DNA of 64,000 bases from Odontocerum albicorne (taxonomy: Eukaryota; Arthropoda; Insecta; Trichoptera; Odontoceridae), in the NCBI GenBank assembly GCA_949825065.1, contig OX463846.1, positions 18,482,421 to 18,546,420 on the forward strand, read 5' to 3'. Below are positions 42,681 through 54,410 of this stretch, one piece after another; within the stretch, counting starts at the first letter, position 1, and each line of letters opens with the position of its first letter. Made by a program: the position numbers and the translations under genes. The notes beneath the pieces were generated by a model. The model saw nothing but the letters and a program-made list of their open reading frames with translations, was not told the DNA's origin and did no database searches.

Positions 42681-45028
42681 AAATATGGATAAAAAACATT
42701 GAAAGTTTAAAGAAAGAATTCATACATAAAAGGGACAAAAAAAAATTGAAATCAAAATAAAAAAAATTCTATATGGTTGAACGTAGAGTTGTCCACATAT
42801 GTTACAGAAGCTGGGTCAATTTAAGTGACCGGAAACTGCTACATTTTTAAACCTTGGACCACATATGCGATGGGGCAGTCGGCAAACACGTTCATGGCTT
42901 CAGCAGCGTTTTGGATTGGATAACTTAATTTTTAGGTCTGCTCTGTTCCACGGCGTAGGCCCTTGATGTTCTTAGCCTCGTGACGGTGAACTCTTTGATG
43001 ACGAAGATGGCCATCCAGCATGCTAGAGAGATCAAGATGAATCACAACATTGTGAAGCTGTGCCACTAGCAGTGACGGTCATCCAGATCTGAAGCAGGTC
43101 CCCGATGGAATTTCATGAGATCTTTTTGATCCACTCCAAGCATTGTTTTCATACACGCCAATGGTGTGCGGAAGCCAGATTGTTTATGTGTGGCTACCCT
43201 ATTATTGGCCGGAAGCACCATAGAACATTCCTCATTGACCACTCAAGATACAGAGAAATATTTCTAGGAGTATTTGTATGCGGTTCTGATCAAAAGCCAT
43301 GATACCATTTTTGACATTGGTCGTTATAAACAAATATTTTGGGCTAATAAATTATACACTAACCGGATTCCTCGAAAGACAGTTCATCTTACTTGACGGA
43401 AAGACTCAACTAACTGGGAGTACAACGCAGAAATCGCGTAGCCGTTTCATTTTAATGTTCATGCAAAAAGAAATAAAAAAAATTATAACACCGTTTTTAG
43501 TCAGCAAAAATGGTCACAACAGTTCTAGTTATCCTAGAGAGTCCTTGTAGTGGGTGTCATTATATGGGATGAACTTTTTTTTTTTTTTTGGAAGACTTAG
43601 AATAAGGAGGTCTTGTAGATTCTTCATTAATAGGTGATTTAAGCAAAATGCTACAATGTAACTTAAATTTGGTCAGTTTATGGTGCTTTAGAAAGACTAA
43701 GTTGATCGATTGAAAGATATATCATATCTGCCGAACGACGTAAAATATACACTATAGCTATAATAAAGAAGACAATACATACCTTCCTGAGCATTTAAGA
43801 CAGCTTAGTGGCAATTGTCTAATGAAAAAATGCAGCTGTAAGCCAATATTGGCAGGGTGATTGGAATAAACTATTGAATCTTAATAAACATAAATTTACT
43901 TAATAACTATCCAGCATTGTGTTTGTCGAATATTAATTAAATTACATTTATTGAGTAATCATCCAGCAACAACTCGAAATATGCATTATTTTTTAAATAA
44001 CTACTTTTGATGAATTAAATAAAATATATCTACTGCCTTAGATATCCCTTGGGAAATAAACATTTGTGTCTTCAACAAAAAAAAACAAACTTCAAGTAAC
44101 AAAAAACAAATGATAAACAATTCTCGTTACGAAAAATTTTGCGTTGTGCAATTTGCGTAATTGAAATTTGAGAAATTCCATCGTCCAAGGCTGGGTATCG
44201 GCAATTTTTCAAATTAACCTGAAAATTAATTGTTCTGCAGGCCTCGGCGGGCGATACCAATTAGTCCCTCCTTAATGTGGGTCCAGGATAAAATTCTTTA
44301 TGTCCCCTAGGATTGTCCCTAAGGGATTACTTCAATGAAATTAGGAAAAAAGTAGCCAGGCGAAGAATATCAAGTGAAAAATTTCATTTTATAATTAAAA
44401 GTGTTTTTTTCAAATTGATGTGTTGAATATTTGTGACATTGAGTATCTAAACGGAGGAGTATTTTTTTCAAACATGAATTATTAAGTCCTGAAAAATTTA
44501 ATAAGTCAGATTATTCCATAGCAGAGAGTGAGAGCTGGAAGAAATTGTTGTTTAATTATATGAACCATGTATGAATATGGAACAAAAGGAAGAATAAAAA
44601 CAATTTATATTAAAAGGAATTTTAAGATACTAAAAATTCACTTTTAACTTGTTGTGTATAGAAAGTGTGTCGTTAATTAACTTCATAAAAAAGTGCAATA
44701 AATCGTTAAAAATGATATTGCCAAAGTGGACAATATTTTTTCCAATATCCAACTGGTTCTTGTTATTTTTTTAATGCAGGGATGATGGCTAACTTAAATC
44801 TTACTTCAAATTTTAGTGCATTTCATTTTCTTAATTCTGTGTAGTACTTGTGTTTTATGTAATATAAAAAAAACATTTTTTCAATATTATATTACTGATC
44901 CATTTTATTCATTAAACTTGGTTCTTTTTCACTGTCACCAACTTTCTCAAGATGTAAATTAAAAGAAAGTTAACCTTACAAAAGGCTATCATTCGTGATT
45001 GAGTATGATTGTCAAACATTTTGTAAAT
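42681..45028. other. Unassigned DNA
   Basis: The segment 42800-43300 is GC-richer and may be an old element, but neither strand gives me a recognisable motif. Open frames 43105-43302 and 43299-43550 overlap end to start and show no domain. The rest is AT-rich. Confidence 0.4.
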
Positions 45029-45822
45029 CAGTGGTTCTTAACCTTTTCGAAGTCACGGAACACTTTTGACTATAAGAAAAAATTTCGGAGCACCAAAATC
45101 ATCAAGATCATAAAACTAAGAATAAAAAATGCATGAACATTACTTTTATTTACAAATCAAAAATTAAAGATTATAGAAAAGAATAAAACATTATTATGGA
45201 AATATAACATTATAGTGATGTCGGGTAAACCACTAAATAAAACTGAGAATACTCCTCATCAAGACCTATGTATGGAGTATCTTGATGTACGGCTGCGAGA
45301 CATGGTGCCTATCCGAAAGAGATAGACAAAGACTAGAGGCTTTTGAGATGTGGTCCTATAGAAGACTATTAGGAATTTCCTGGAGAGACCGCATCACAAA
45401 TGAAGAGGTTCTCCAACGAATCTAAGGAGGAAGGCATCTGCTCAGGATCTTGTCCGAAAGGCGTGCAAGATGGATCGGTCATATAATACGACAAGAGGGC
45501 CTCTTGCATGCCATAATGGAGGGTATGACCGAGGGGACAAACTCTAGGGGACGCCCACGCCGAGAGTACCTGGAGGACCTGTTGGTGGACGTGCGCTGCT
45601 CAACATATACAGATTTAAAAAGAGCCGCACAGGACAGGGGGGAATGGAGGAGAAAAGTTGAAATTGCTGCAAACCAGTCTTAGGACTGCAACCACGGAGG
45701 AGGAGGATGTATATTCAACAGTAATTCGCCAAATATCGATCAAATGTTTCATATTTGACCGAGCACTTGTAACATCCTCGCGAAGCACCAGTGCTCCTCG
45801 GAGCACCGGTTACGAACCACTG
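45029..45822. mobile_element. hAT element with terminal repeats and 8-bp target duplication
   Basis: Terminal inverted repeats: CAGTGGTTCTTAACC on the left and the complement of GGTTACGAACCACTG on the right, matching at 14 of 15. Target duplication: TTGTAAAT (45021-45028) and CTGTAAAT (45823-45830), 7 of 8. The termini are those of Charlie/SPIN-like hAT elements of animals. Subterminal GGAACACTTTTGAC on the left and GGAGCACCGG on the right also fit. No hAT transposase is present. Instead the interior carries an RTE-type LINE fragment (45240-45700). Confidence 0.88.
45240..45700 (+). pseudogene. RTE-like LINE C-terminus inside the hAT element
   Basis: Plus strand: MYGCETWCLSERDRQRLEAF, EMWSYRRLLGISWRDRITNE, EVLQRI, a stop, then LSERRARWIGHIIRQEGLL, HAIMEGMTEGTNSRGRPRRE, YLEDLL and terminal AAQDRGEWRRKVEIAANQS. 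These blocks are the thumb-to-C-terminus region of RTE-like proteins (E-T-W, E-M-W-x-x-R-R, G-R-P-R). The section 45450-45683 is open for 77 codons and ends at a stop with a natural C-terminus, so this is younger than most LINE remnants here. It lacks the polymerase core. Confidence 0.8.
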
Positions 45823-45830
45823 CTGTAAAT

Positions 45831-46149
45831 GGAAGACAAGTGTGGATGTATGAGTTTTTTAGGTTCAAGCTGTTCCATTTCAGCAATTATACAGTCTTGG
45901 CAGATCAAACTCAAAGTTACGGTGGCAAAGAGATGAAATTTCCAAAATGATCGGCGAATTTAATCTGCTACAGGTTTTTTTATTTATTTATTTATAATTT
46001 TACTTAATAACGTCTTTAAACATAAGAGATAAATAGCATATAAACAACAGAAAAACACAATTTAAAATGATTTTGTTTAAAATGATTGTTTAATTGTCAA
46101 ACCAGTAAGAGAGCGAATCCACCAGAAATTGAATTTAGGGTACCAGCTT
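45831..46149. other. Unassigned DNA
   Basis: Contains a short TTTA run near 45980. Nothing else recognised. Confidence 0.4.
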
Positions 46150-46290
46150 TGTCAGCATGAATAGCTAACCTTTAGACTATAAACCTGGGGCGCCCGCTTG
46201 CTTAGCGTGAATGCTAACCGTTAGACTATGAACCTGGGGCACACGCTTACTTAGCGTGAATGTTAACCGTTAGACTACGGCCGTCAACAA
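46150..46290. repeat. 49-bp tandem repeat, about 3 copies
   Basis: GCTAACC(G) followed by TTAGACTAT occurs at 46164, 46213 and 46262 (last as GTTAACCG), a strict 49-bp spacing, with AACCTGGGGC between units. The repeated unit has a tRNA D-arm/anticodon look (AACCGTTAGACTACGG) but no B box. Confidence 0.85.
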
Positions 46291-46524
46291 TTTGAATATT
46301 GATAAATAATCTAAAAATAAAATTAATTTAAAAGAATCTGAATTTTTCAAATGCCAGAAAGTGAAAAAAAAACAGGTTTATCGAATGACGAATACTTGGT
46401 GTTCCCTTTCCTGGAAAAGACTCAATATGCTATAGCATTCATTGGGCTAATTTATACATATTTTATAATAATATACTTACACAAACCGCACCGAACACAC
46501 TGTTATTATCTAATCAAATGGCCG

Positions 46525-46655
46525 TAGTCATCACCTTCCAATCCTAACATTCAACGTTGCCATCACCTTCCAATCCTTACATTCAACGTAGCCATCACCT
46601 TCCAATCCTTACATTCAACGTAGGCATCACCTTCCAATCCTAACATTCAACATAG
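46525..46655. repeat. 32-bp tandem repeat, 4 copies
   Basis: TCACCTTCCAATCCTTACAT starts at 46531, 46563, 46595 and 46627, each 32 bp apart, with small changes between units. Confidence 0.93.
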
Positions 46656-46702
46656 ATGTATATGTATTTATTTTTCATTATATTTAATATTTCAATAATA
46701 AT

Positions 46703-46775
46703 GGGCTAGAATCTCGAGTAGGGGAGTCTTTGACGAGAGTATACTATGATAACGGCGCTGTATAAATTGTAATTT
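46703..46775 (+). mobile_element. SINE family D fragment
   Basis: GGGCTAGAATCTCGAGTAGG, TCTTTGACGAGAGTATACTA and ACGGCGCTGTATAAATTG are collinear with 25800-25885. Confidence 0.55.
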
Positions 46776-46945
46776 TATTATTATTAATATCTCTTAGTGA
46801 TTTGACTCCACAAAGTACTAATAATGTAGTTATGATAGCTAAAATATTTAACAAAAAGCACTATTTAAAGTTTAAAAGATCTGCATGTGAAACTACTTGA
46901 AAATTTCTATATACAAGTTTTTTTTTTTAAAAATCACAAATGCAA

Positions 46946-47334
46946 ATATTGAGACTGGTATGATGTACTTATTTATTTATTAACTATGAAATATACAAGT
47001 GAACATATCAAGAAATACTTATCTTAACTTAAATTAACCAAAAAACTCTGTTCAATAGCATTCTATACCCATTGCTGTGTAGCAAACATAGATATTTGAA
47101 CTGATATGATGTATTTATTCACTTTCAAGTATACAGGAGCATAAATCAATAAGCACTTGTCTTAGCACAAATTAATAAAAACACACCATTAAATGTCATA
47201 TTGCACCCATTTCTGTGTAAGCTCACACCAAATACCATCAGTGTAGATATTTTACCTGCTATTGTGTATTTATTTACTATGGGATATACAGATGTACAAA
47301 TCAAGAAACGTTTAATTAAATTTTAATAAAGAAA
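46946..47334. repeat. Diverged tandem repeat, about 150-bp unit
   Basis: Units start near 46946, 47092 and 47247 (ATATT, a short spacer, then TGATGTACTTATTT, TGATGTATTTATTC or TTGTGTATTTATTT), each containing a TATACA block, ATCAAGAAA or ATCAATAAG, and CCCAT-TCTGTGTA. The last unit is partial and abuts the reverse-transcriptase sequence. Confidence 0.7.
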
Positions 47335-48090
47335 TTTGTTCTTCAAACGCTTATAGATAGAATTAATGAAGCCGGTGTGAGGCTGAGGCTGAACATGAAC
47401 GTGAGTAAAACTAAGTTCATGGTGTTTGGCCGGCAGGATCACGCAGGAGCACGTCTTACATTGAACGGCGCTGATATAGAGAGAGTGAAAAAAATTAAAT
47501 ACCTCGGAAGTATCCTAGTGGAAGACCTCGGCCCAGAAACCGAAGTCAAGGGCAGAATTGAATATTCTCGTGCGGCTTTTAATAAAATGAGAAGCGTATT
47601 CTGCGATGATAATCTAAACTTGAAACTTCGACAACGGTTAGTCAAATACTACGTTTGGTCAGTGGTCAGCATGGAGTGGAATCATGGACCCTCAAAGTTA
47701 GTAGTATGAACCGACTGGAAGCATTCGAAATGTGGATGCACCGGAGAATGCTACGGATACCCTGGATCAGCAACACAAGGGTTCTTCAAAGAGTCAAAGT
47801 TGATAGAGAGTTGCTGACTAATATTAAAATCCGAAAGGTGTCCTACTTGGGTAATGTACTTAGAGGAGCAAATTACAAATTACTGCACCTGATCATCAAA
47901 GGCAAAATAGAAGGCCGAAGAGGTGTTGGCAGGAAGCAAATATCCTGGCTCCGCAATATACGTGATTGGACTGGCATTAGGGGCGTTGGAGATCTTTTTC
48001 GGGCTCCGGTGACAAATATGTCTACTCTCAAGTGATATTCAACGTTGGGGAACCTGTCATGACACTGGGAAGAAGAAGAAAGAAAGTAAA
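47335..48090 (+). pseudogene. RTE-like LINE, C-terminal half with one main frameshift
   Basis: Frame 1 (to about 47660): LIDRINEAGVRLRLNMNVSK, TKFMVFGRQ, IERVKKIKYLGSILVED, EVKGRIEYSRAAFNKM and LRQRLVKYYVWSV. Frame 2 (47670-48035): GVESWTLKVSSMNRLEAFEM, WMHRRMLRIPWISNTRVLQR, KVSYLGNVLRGANYKLLHLI, KGKIEGRRGVGRKQISWLRN and GVGDLFRAP. These are the palm-end, thumb and C-terminal blocks of RTE-like proteins in correct order, with G-K-x-x-G-R-R-x-x-G-R-K intact. A single frame change near 47660-47690 and the loss of everything upstream inactivate it. It is the best preserved LINE coding remnant in the window. Confidence 0.85.
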
Positions 48091-49569
48091 TGTTGTGGTA
48101 TTGCGATAATAATATAGTCAATGATTTCCGATGGGATCTCCACTCAGCCTTACCTCCATTCAACTTTGGACCGATTGACTACTCCAATCTCGTGGCGTCA
48201 AAGGATAAGTTTACCGCATTCGGAGTTTTCTGTGAAAAGACAGGTAACTTATGGTAGCGGGTAATTTTCCTATTTCCATGACGTCGTCCGAATACATTAG
48301 TCCGTCGTCGTGATTATTATTTTTACTCTCAGGTGAGTCCCTTTGGGTATTTCCTTCATTATCACAACGTGATGTCGCGTCATAAGAATATGTTGATATT
48401 TTGGCATAGATTGCGCTGAATGGAGGCTTATTTTGTCTCCCATAACAGCGTGAATGGTGGTGGGTTCAAACTGAACTGATCTGAACTATCTTAACATAAA
48501 TTTACAAAACGTATTGTACAATATAACACTGCACGTATTTACAGTTCCGAGTATTCATCTGATTTATTTAATCAAGTGATAGACATGACCTAAAAATGTA
48601 TTGCTTTTGACACTATTAGAAGAAGAATTGAATAAAAAATATAAAAGCTGAAGCAGCAAATATATACTGAAAACTGTACTTGAAATTTTTTTTTATAAAT
48701 ATTTAAATATGAGTTCTATCACGGGTTACTTAGCAAAGGCTTGATGATTTGAATAGACAAAAAATACTACAATTGGAACAGACAAAAAATAATAAACCTT
48801 TTCAAAACATCTCCACCATTTGGTGGTGGTCCCACGCGAACCCGCAAAAATCTAAGTCCAGAATCTTGTTGAGGTGGCATTTTGTAAGGGTCCTTATGAA
48901 AATAAATAACTCTTCCAAGTAATATCTTCCCCTCGACGGTTAAGTTAAGTGGAATGGATTGTTGAACAGGATAACGTTAACTATTTATACCAAATACATC
49001 ACTCTTTATAAAATGTTCAGTTCTGTGCATAAACTTGGAATCTATCTTTCAGGATTCAATGATTTTTACTACAATTTCAACAGGTAGATGAAACGTTCTT
49101 AAAACGTACAACAATATGAGATATATTTCCGTTCGTATTTAATTTTATTAAAAAGGGTTCCGGATTGATTTTCACTTTAGGTCCTGCTTGCATTTTTCTG
49201 GTTGATCAAAAACAATAAAATCAATTTTGTAATGTAATGTATCATAGTTATTCCCCATATTTGGAATACCCTTTTTAAATATAAGGATTTACGTATATAA
49301 TACTATTTTTATTACTGAATTTTGTATTTGATTAAAAAAAATTTAATTGACAAACATTTTTTTGTGAATTCAATAGCACTGCTTTGAATTCACAAACATT
49401 TTTTTCCAGATTAATGTAGTAGAATATATTTTTTAATTTGAATAATATTTCCATCAAATATATGAACTACAAATCATTCCGTTTGAATTTAAATTACAGA
49501 AAAACCAACAACATATCACAGGTAAGTTTAAAATAACGCATCATAATAATATATTTCTTATTTTTATTT
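48091..49569. other. Unassigned DNA
   Basis: 48090-48480 is GC-richer, with no recognised motif. The rest is AT-rich with long A/T runs. Confidence 0.4.
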
Positions 49570-49650
49570 ATTTAACACTTTTATTGCAAATACAATCTGG
49601 CGGGATTATTGCCAGGCGGCAATCTCTTCCAACCGACCAGACAAAAGTAA
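49570..49650 (-). mobile_element. Family A tail, SINE or parent LINE 3' end
   Basis: Minus strand: GTCTGGTCGGTTGGAAGAGA, TTGCCGCCTGGCAATAATCC, CGCCAGATTGTAT. The 3' stem-loop is perfect (ATTGCC, GCCT, GGCAAT). No tRNA-like head lies upstream, so this may be the 3' end of the LINE whose tail the SINE shares. Confidence 0.6.
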
Positions 49651-49785
49651 ATGAAACACGTTACATGGTTGCACAAATCATTCAAATGACTATTCATCCC
49701 CACGAAATGTATAAACACATACGTGAGCATATGCCCACGAACCCCACAAAAACGGACAATCATACTTAATAATAATGATACATTC

Positions 49786-50000
49786 TTGTAATTTGTTTTA
49801 TCAGACACTATTTATTCCACTTTTTGTAACGGTATAACCCTACCGGTTTCAAGGCTTTTACCTCATCATCAGGGGAGCACAAACAAGACGTGTTTGTGCT
49901 CCCGTTACAAAAAGTGGAATAAACAATGTTTGATAAAACAAATTACAATGCCTTTAAACCTCAACAATGTTAATGCCTTAACTATAAATAATATAACACA
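49786..50000. mobile_element. Penelope-like element end, palindromic copy E
   Basis: The left arm (49786-49888) is a complete minus-orientation 3' end with the complement of GTCTTGTTTGTGCTCCCCTG, then ATGATGAGG and CCGGTAGGG. The right arm (49889-50000) is in plus orientation: GTGTTTGTGCTCCC is joined directly to GTTACAAAAAGTGGAATAAA, so the roughly 50 nt holding the hammerhead-like core are missing. It is followed by the family tail ending TAACTATAAATAATATA. Confidence 0.85.
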
Positions 50001-52101
50001 TTCTTTGTTTTTTCCATCATCATTTCTCTTATTACTCAATATAAACATACTTAGATTTTATTTTTATTTTACTTTAAGTATCTGATTTATCAGAGAATGC
50101 TCGTAAACTCCTACATAAAATTCATCTATGTTGTATTTGTATCAACTAATTGTTGAGTATCAAAATTCCCGTAAAAACTTTCCACGTTTCTTCTGCACTT
50201 GTGTATTCCTGTATGTTAGTTCAGCGAGCAGCAATTAAAATACTTATATGATCCATAAATTGATCGGTTCAACTTCATAAAGATTAACATGATACTTATC
50301 ATATATTCGTGTTTTTAGGAATCACAAGCATAATTTTCTGTCATATTTTATGGCTTGTCTCTAAAATATTATTTTTTCTTTTGATAAGGAGCTAAAAACA
50401 CGAAATGTTCCTTTTTCAGCGATTATACATAATCAACAAATTTGATAGAATGTTATACCTACAGTTATTCTTTATTCCATACATAATTTTATAAAATATA
50501 TAATATCTTATGCTGAAATACAATATTTTTTTCTCTTTTTTATATGTTACATACATTTATCAAAACTTTGTTAACAAATGATATAATGAATTTTGAATAA
50601 ACTTGAGATGGTAGAAATCCTCATCTTTCTTTTAATAGCTTTGCGACGAAAAAATTATAAACTGTGCAGGTTTTTTTTTTAATTAACGCAACAGCCTTGG
50701 GACCAATAGTGGTCTACGGATTGTTTCGTCGCAAGGTTTCACGATGAACAAAGGCTTCTAACGAATGAATAATTCTAACTTAAGTTTAATATCAATCCAT
50801 AAAATATTATGTAAACGGCATTAAAAATATCAAAAGTTGTTTTATATTAACAAAGTTGTAACATTTTAAAAAAGAGAAAAAGTATTGTATTTCAGCATTA
50901 GATACATTTTATGAAATCATGTATGGAATAAAGAATAACTGTGGTTATTTTACCTAGATGGCCTTTCAGAACGTTTCAAGTAAAAAAAAATTTCAACAGT
51001 TTAAATTATTTAATTAAACTGCATTTTTTCAACAGTATAAATTATTTAAATTATATGTTTTGAGCAGGTGACTCCAATCGTTTCTATAACGACAAAAATC
51101 AAATATTAAAATCAAAATTATTGGTGTATCTACGAGTATATAACGTAGCGTAAAAATGTTTGAGTTTGGGTGGATTTCATGAAAATATGTCTTTGGTCAG
51201 ATTTGTATCGCGTTTATTTCTAATGTTGAGCAACAACTTAACCCGCTTGCTTCAGTATCTAAATATAATTTTATAGGATTAATTTTACCTGGCCAATACA
51301 AAATGATAAAAAAAATCGGCAGTGTGGTTAACGCGCTTTGGAGGCAAAGGTTGGTAGTTCATAACAAGCGAATTCTTGAAAATACCATGGATAATTTTGG
51401 ATACTGTTTGAGGGTTTGAGGATATATTTATTTCGTCTCATTTATTTAAAAAAAATATATTTCAATCAAGGAAAACATTTTGTATTCCTTTCCCAAAGAC
51501 AAAAAATAAAAAAGGTATATGTTCAGCCATCAAAGAAATGAAACAAATCTTCGAGATTACTCTCCAATATTTCGTACAAAACCTTTTTATACAAGAATTG
51601 AATTTAAAGTACAGGTCGAATGCGTAGGTAGATTTATTCGACGGTTTTCAAACTTTCATAATATAATTTTTATTAATCTGTTTCTTTCAGATAAATTGTA
51701 TTTTCAAATAAGTAAGATGTTTAGATTTAAATACGAGTACATATTTGTTCCGGTACTAAGCAACAGTTGACAATTCACTTATTAATTAAACATATTTAAT
51801 TTATTTTCAAATTGATAAGTTTTTAGTCATGCAGTAGAAATGTTTGAATTCTATATTAAATGCGTCCAGTTTAAAATCCGTATTGGTCTACTCTACTTCA
51901 GATATATGGAGCATTTTAAAGCTCAGTTTTCAGGGTCTGTAAGATTTATATCGCAGACTTAATTGTTGATTAAAAAAAATTATCGCACATACCAAATTTT
52001 ATTTTAGAAAACCAATATTTTAATAACCATCAACTTTTTTTATTTTTTCGACTGATGTTTCTTAGGTAATATCATTTCCACACATCAACAAGTAACTGTT
52101 T
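50001..52101. other. Unassigned AT-rich DNA
   Basis: A weak tRNA-like block at 51330-51370 is not good enough to call. The frame at 51519-51770 (83 codons) shows no domain. Confidence 0.45.
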
Positions 52102-52326
52102 ACCTCCGTGTCATAGTTAGTAAAGTGCTAAACTACCACCCGGGCATTAAGGTTCAATTGCCAGTGGTATCCGATACAATATTTTTTTTAAATTTTCCCA
52201 ATCTAATAAATTAATTCATCTAGTAATAATACTCATGCCCGCTAGACAATGTTGTCCCCCGACCACGCACTATAATAAGTTCGTGTTACCAATTCAGATA
52301 CGCTGAGAGACACAATACGAAAAAAC
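52102..52326 (+). mobile_element. tRNA-derived SINE, family B (internally deleted)
   Basis: Head: CCTCCGTGTCATAGTTAGTA (A box) and AGGTTCAATTGCC (B box). Tail: GACAATGTTGTCCCCCGACC, AATTCAGATACGCTGAGAGA, CACAATACGAAAAA. The middle of the body seen at 32540-32680 is missing. Confidence 0.68.
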
Positions 52327-53454
52327 TCCTATCTTTAGCAATTCCAAGGACACTCCAAATGAAAATATTGTAGATGTTCTTATACGATCCCCTTCATTTT
52401 AAAGATATAACATACATATCTTCATTTCTATGGTACTCTACTTTTACGTATCTTATCTTGAAGACAAGTCTCAATATTTTTTTTTGTCTTCTAAGCATTT
52501 GTTTTATGACCAACGCAAGATTATTTTTTCTCTCTTTTTTATACACATTTTTATTTACAGATTTAACATGATACTGCCAAAAATAATTTGTTATTTTATC
52601 AATTTTTTTTAGACAATTAAAATAAAATCTTGAACAATATCTTAAATTGATACTAAAATTAAGAAGGCTTAAATAAACAAGTCAAATAAATGACTGTATA
52701 AAATGAGAAATATAACAAACGCTAGTTAAACAATAAATCACAAAGGAATGTAAATATAGATGAGAACAAAAGAACATTCTGAAATATGTTAAATTTAATT
52801 TAATGTTGTTTTCTTGAATTTAATTTGGATTTTTTTGTTTTTTCCTAATCTTTAATCACTGTTTACTAGTCGGTATGAAATATTTTTTCAATGGTAAAAT
52901 AAAAATTTGGAAAACACTTGTACGTAATATGATTCTACCCATAGAGTATAGAATTACCACTCTCAGCTCCCCTCTGAAATACCCCTCCGCTCATTTACTC
53001 CATCGGTCAACCCACAAATTGGTTCACGTAACCGCGGGATTTTGGAAGACTCAAAAACAAATGGAATTTCTTCCGTAAAAATGTTCGAGACTTATCCGAG
53101 AACTCGTCTTTGGATATACCTTGTGCCAAGAACTACAAGGACCATATTTGTACAAACACGGATTAAGCTCAACCAACGTCGGAGTTAAACAAAGGGTATT
53201 CTGGAGATTTCTTATTTATTTTCGCAATTGAAATTGTTCAACATGATTGTAACCTTAAACACACTATTAAAATAGAGAGGTAATGTTTTTAAAAAAGGTT
53301 AAACCTTATACCTTATACTTGGGGGGGGGGGGGGTATGTATATTCATTCGTAACTTTGGTTTCATCCAATTCAGGCAGATTTGAACTCAAATGTGTGAGC
53401 ATAACGCTGAGCTTGTGCGAAAAAATCTCTCAGTTCAAAACCTTATTTTTTTCA
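52327..53454. other. Unassigned DNA with a G14 run
   Basis: The stretch 52875-53160 is less AT-rich and holds a 67-codon frame without a motif. A run of 14 G lies at 53321-53334, unusual in this base composition. Confidence 0.4.
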
Positions 53455-53725
53455 TTCATATTTGAACTGGCAGTTCAGACATATTGAAGAGCGTAGCTAG
53501 GAGACAACATTGTCTTCCGTCCCATTAATTGAGCTTTTGGGATCACAGCCACTAGAGTAAGCACAAAACTCGGAATATGTCACCGCACGTGTTAGCAATA
53601 CGCCCGCACGTGAAGAAGCAACAACACTCTTATCACATATATGCAACGCGTATTAGTATTATAACCAAACGAACTCTTCGCCAGATCGGGACCGGGGATC
53701 TGGGAATATTTTTATAAATAATTTT
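53455..53725 (-). mobile_element. tRNA-derived SINE, family B (body and tail)
   Basis: Minus strand: GAAGAGTTCGTTTGGTTATA, ACACGTGCGGTGACATATTC, GAAGACAATGTTGTCTCCTA, CTCTTCAATATGTCTGAACT. It is collinear with 32560-32800. The tRNA-like head is degraded or missing. Confidence 0.7.
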
Positions 53726-54410
53726 CCGGAGGTACAAAAATAAATGTGACACACATTTCTTAGTTATAAAAAATTAAAGAGTAAAATTCCAAAGGTCTAT
53801 TTTTTTATAGAATAAATTGACCTGACAATTTACATTTCGCAAGTAAACGGTCTCAAAAAAATATTTAATTATGGTAAATTAAAAAATCACCATCAGACGT
53901 TTTGCATTGAATGTTGTATATTTTCTCATCTTTCACAATTTACTACTTTAAATTTTGAATTTGAACCAGTATTTAAGTAGACAGGTCATGTGGTTTGGAA
54001 AAATGCTGTAGAAGGCTTTCAAGTCTCACAGATTTCAAAACAACAAGCAAGGAGCCCCTGAGACGCCTCGACCTAAGAATGATGGATGGTCTTTAATAAA
54101 ATACAGTAAATGCCTACATTGGGTCAATGACTTGACAAAAGCTTCGTATTAAATTACTCTGTTTACATGGTATTTCTTTATAACTGCCAGGATTTTTTGA
54201 CAAATCATTGAAACATTTATCCTGAGATCTTCGTTAAAACTCTCAAATATTTTCATGTTACAATTCAAGTACTCTCTACGTCCTTTCATAAACTAACCTT
54301 ACTCATTTTATTTTGTATCTCAGTAAACCTAAACCACTTATAGTAGTTGGTGGATGATAACAAAGTAAAATTAACCAATATATAAAACATGTAAAAGAAA
54401 CATTATTTTT
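53726..54410. other. Unassigned AT-rich DNA
   Basis: Nothing recognised. Confidence 0.45.

Noticed and set aside
46525..46655. CRISPR-like short repeats
   Set aside because: The 32-bp units are directly adjacent with no spacers, and the context is eukaryotic.
51330..51370. tRNA-like SINE head
   Set aside because: Only a weak A-box-like GTGGTTAACGCGC and no convincing B box.
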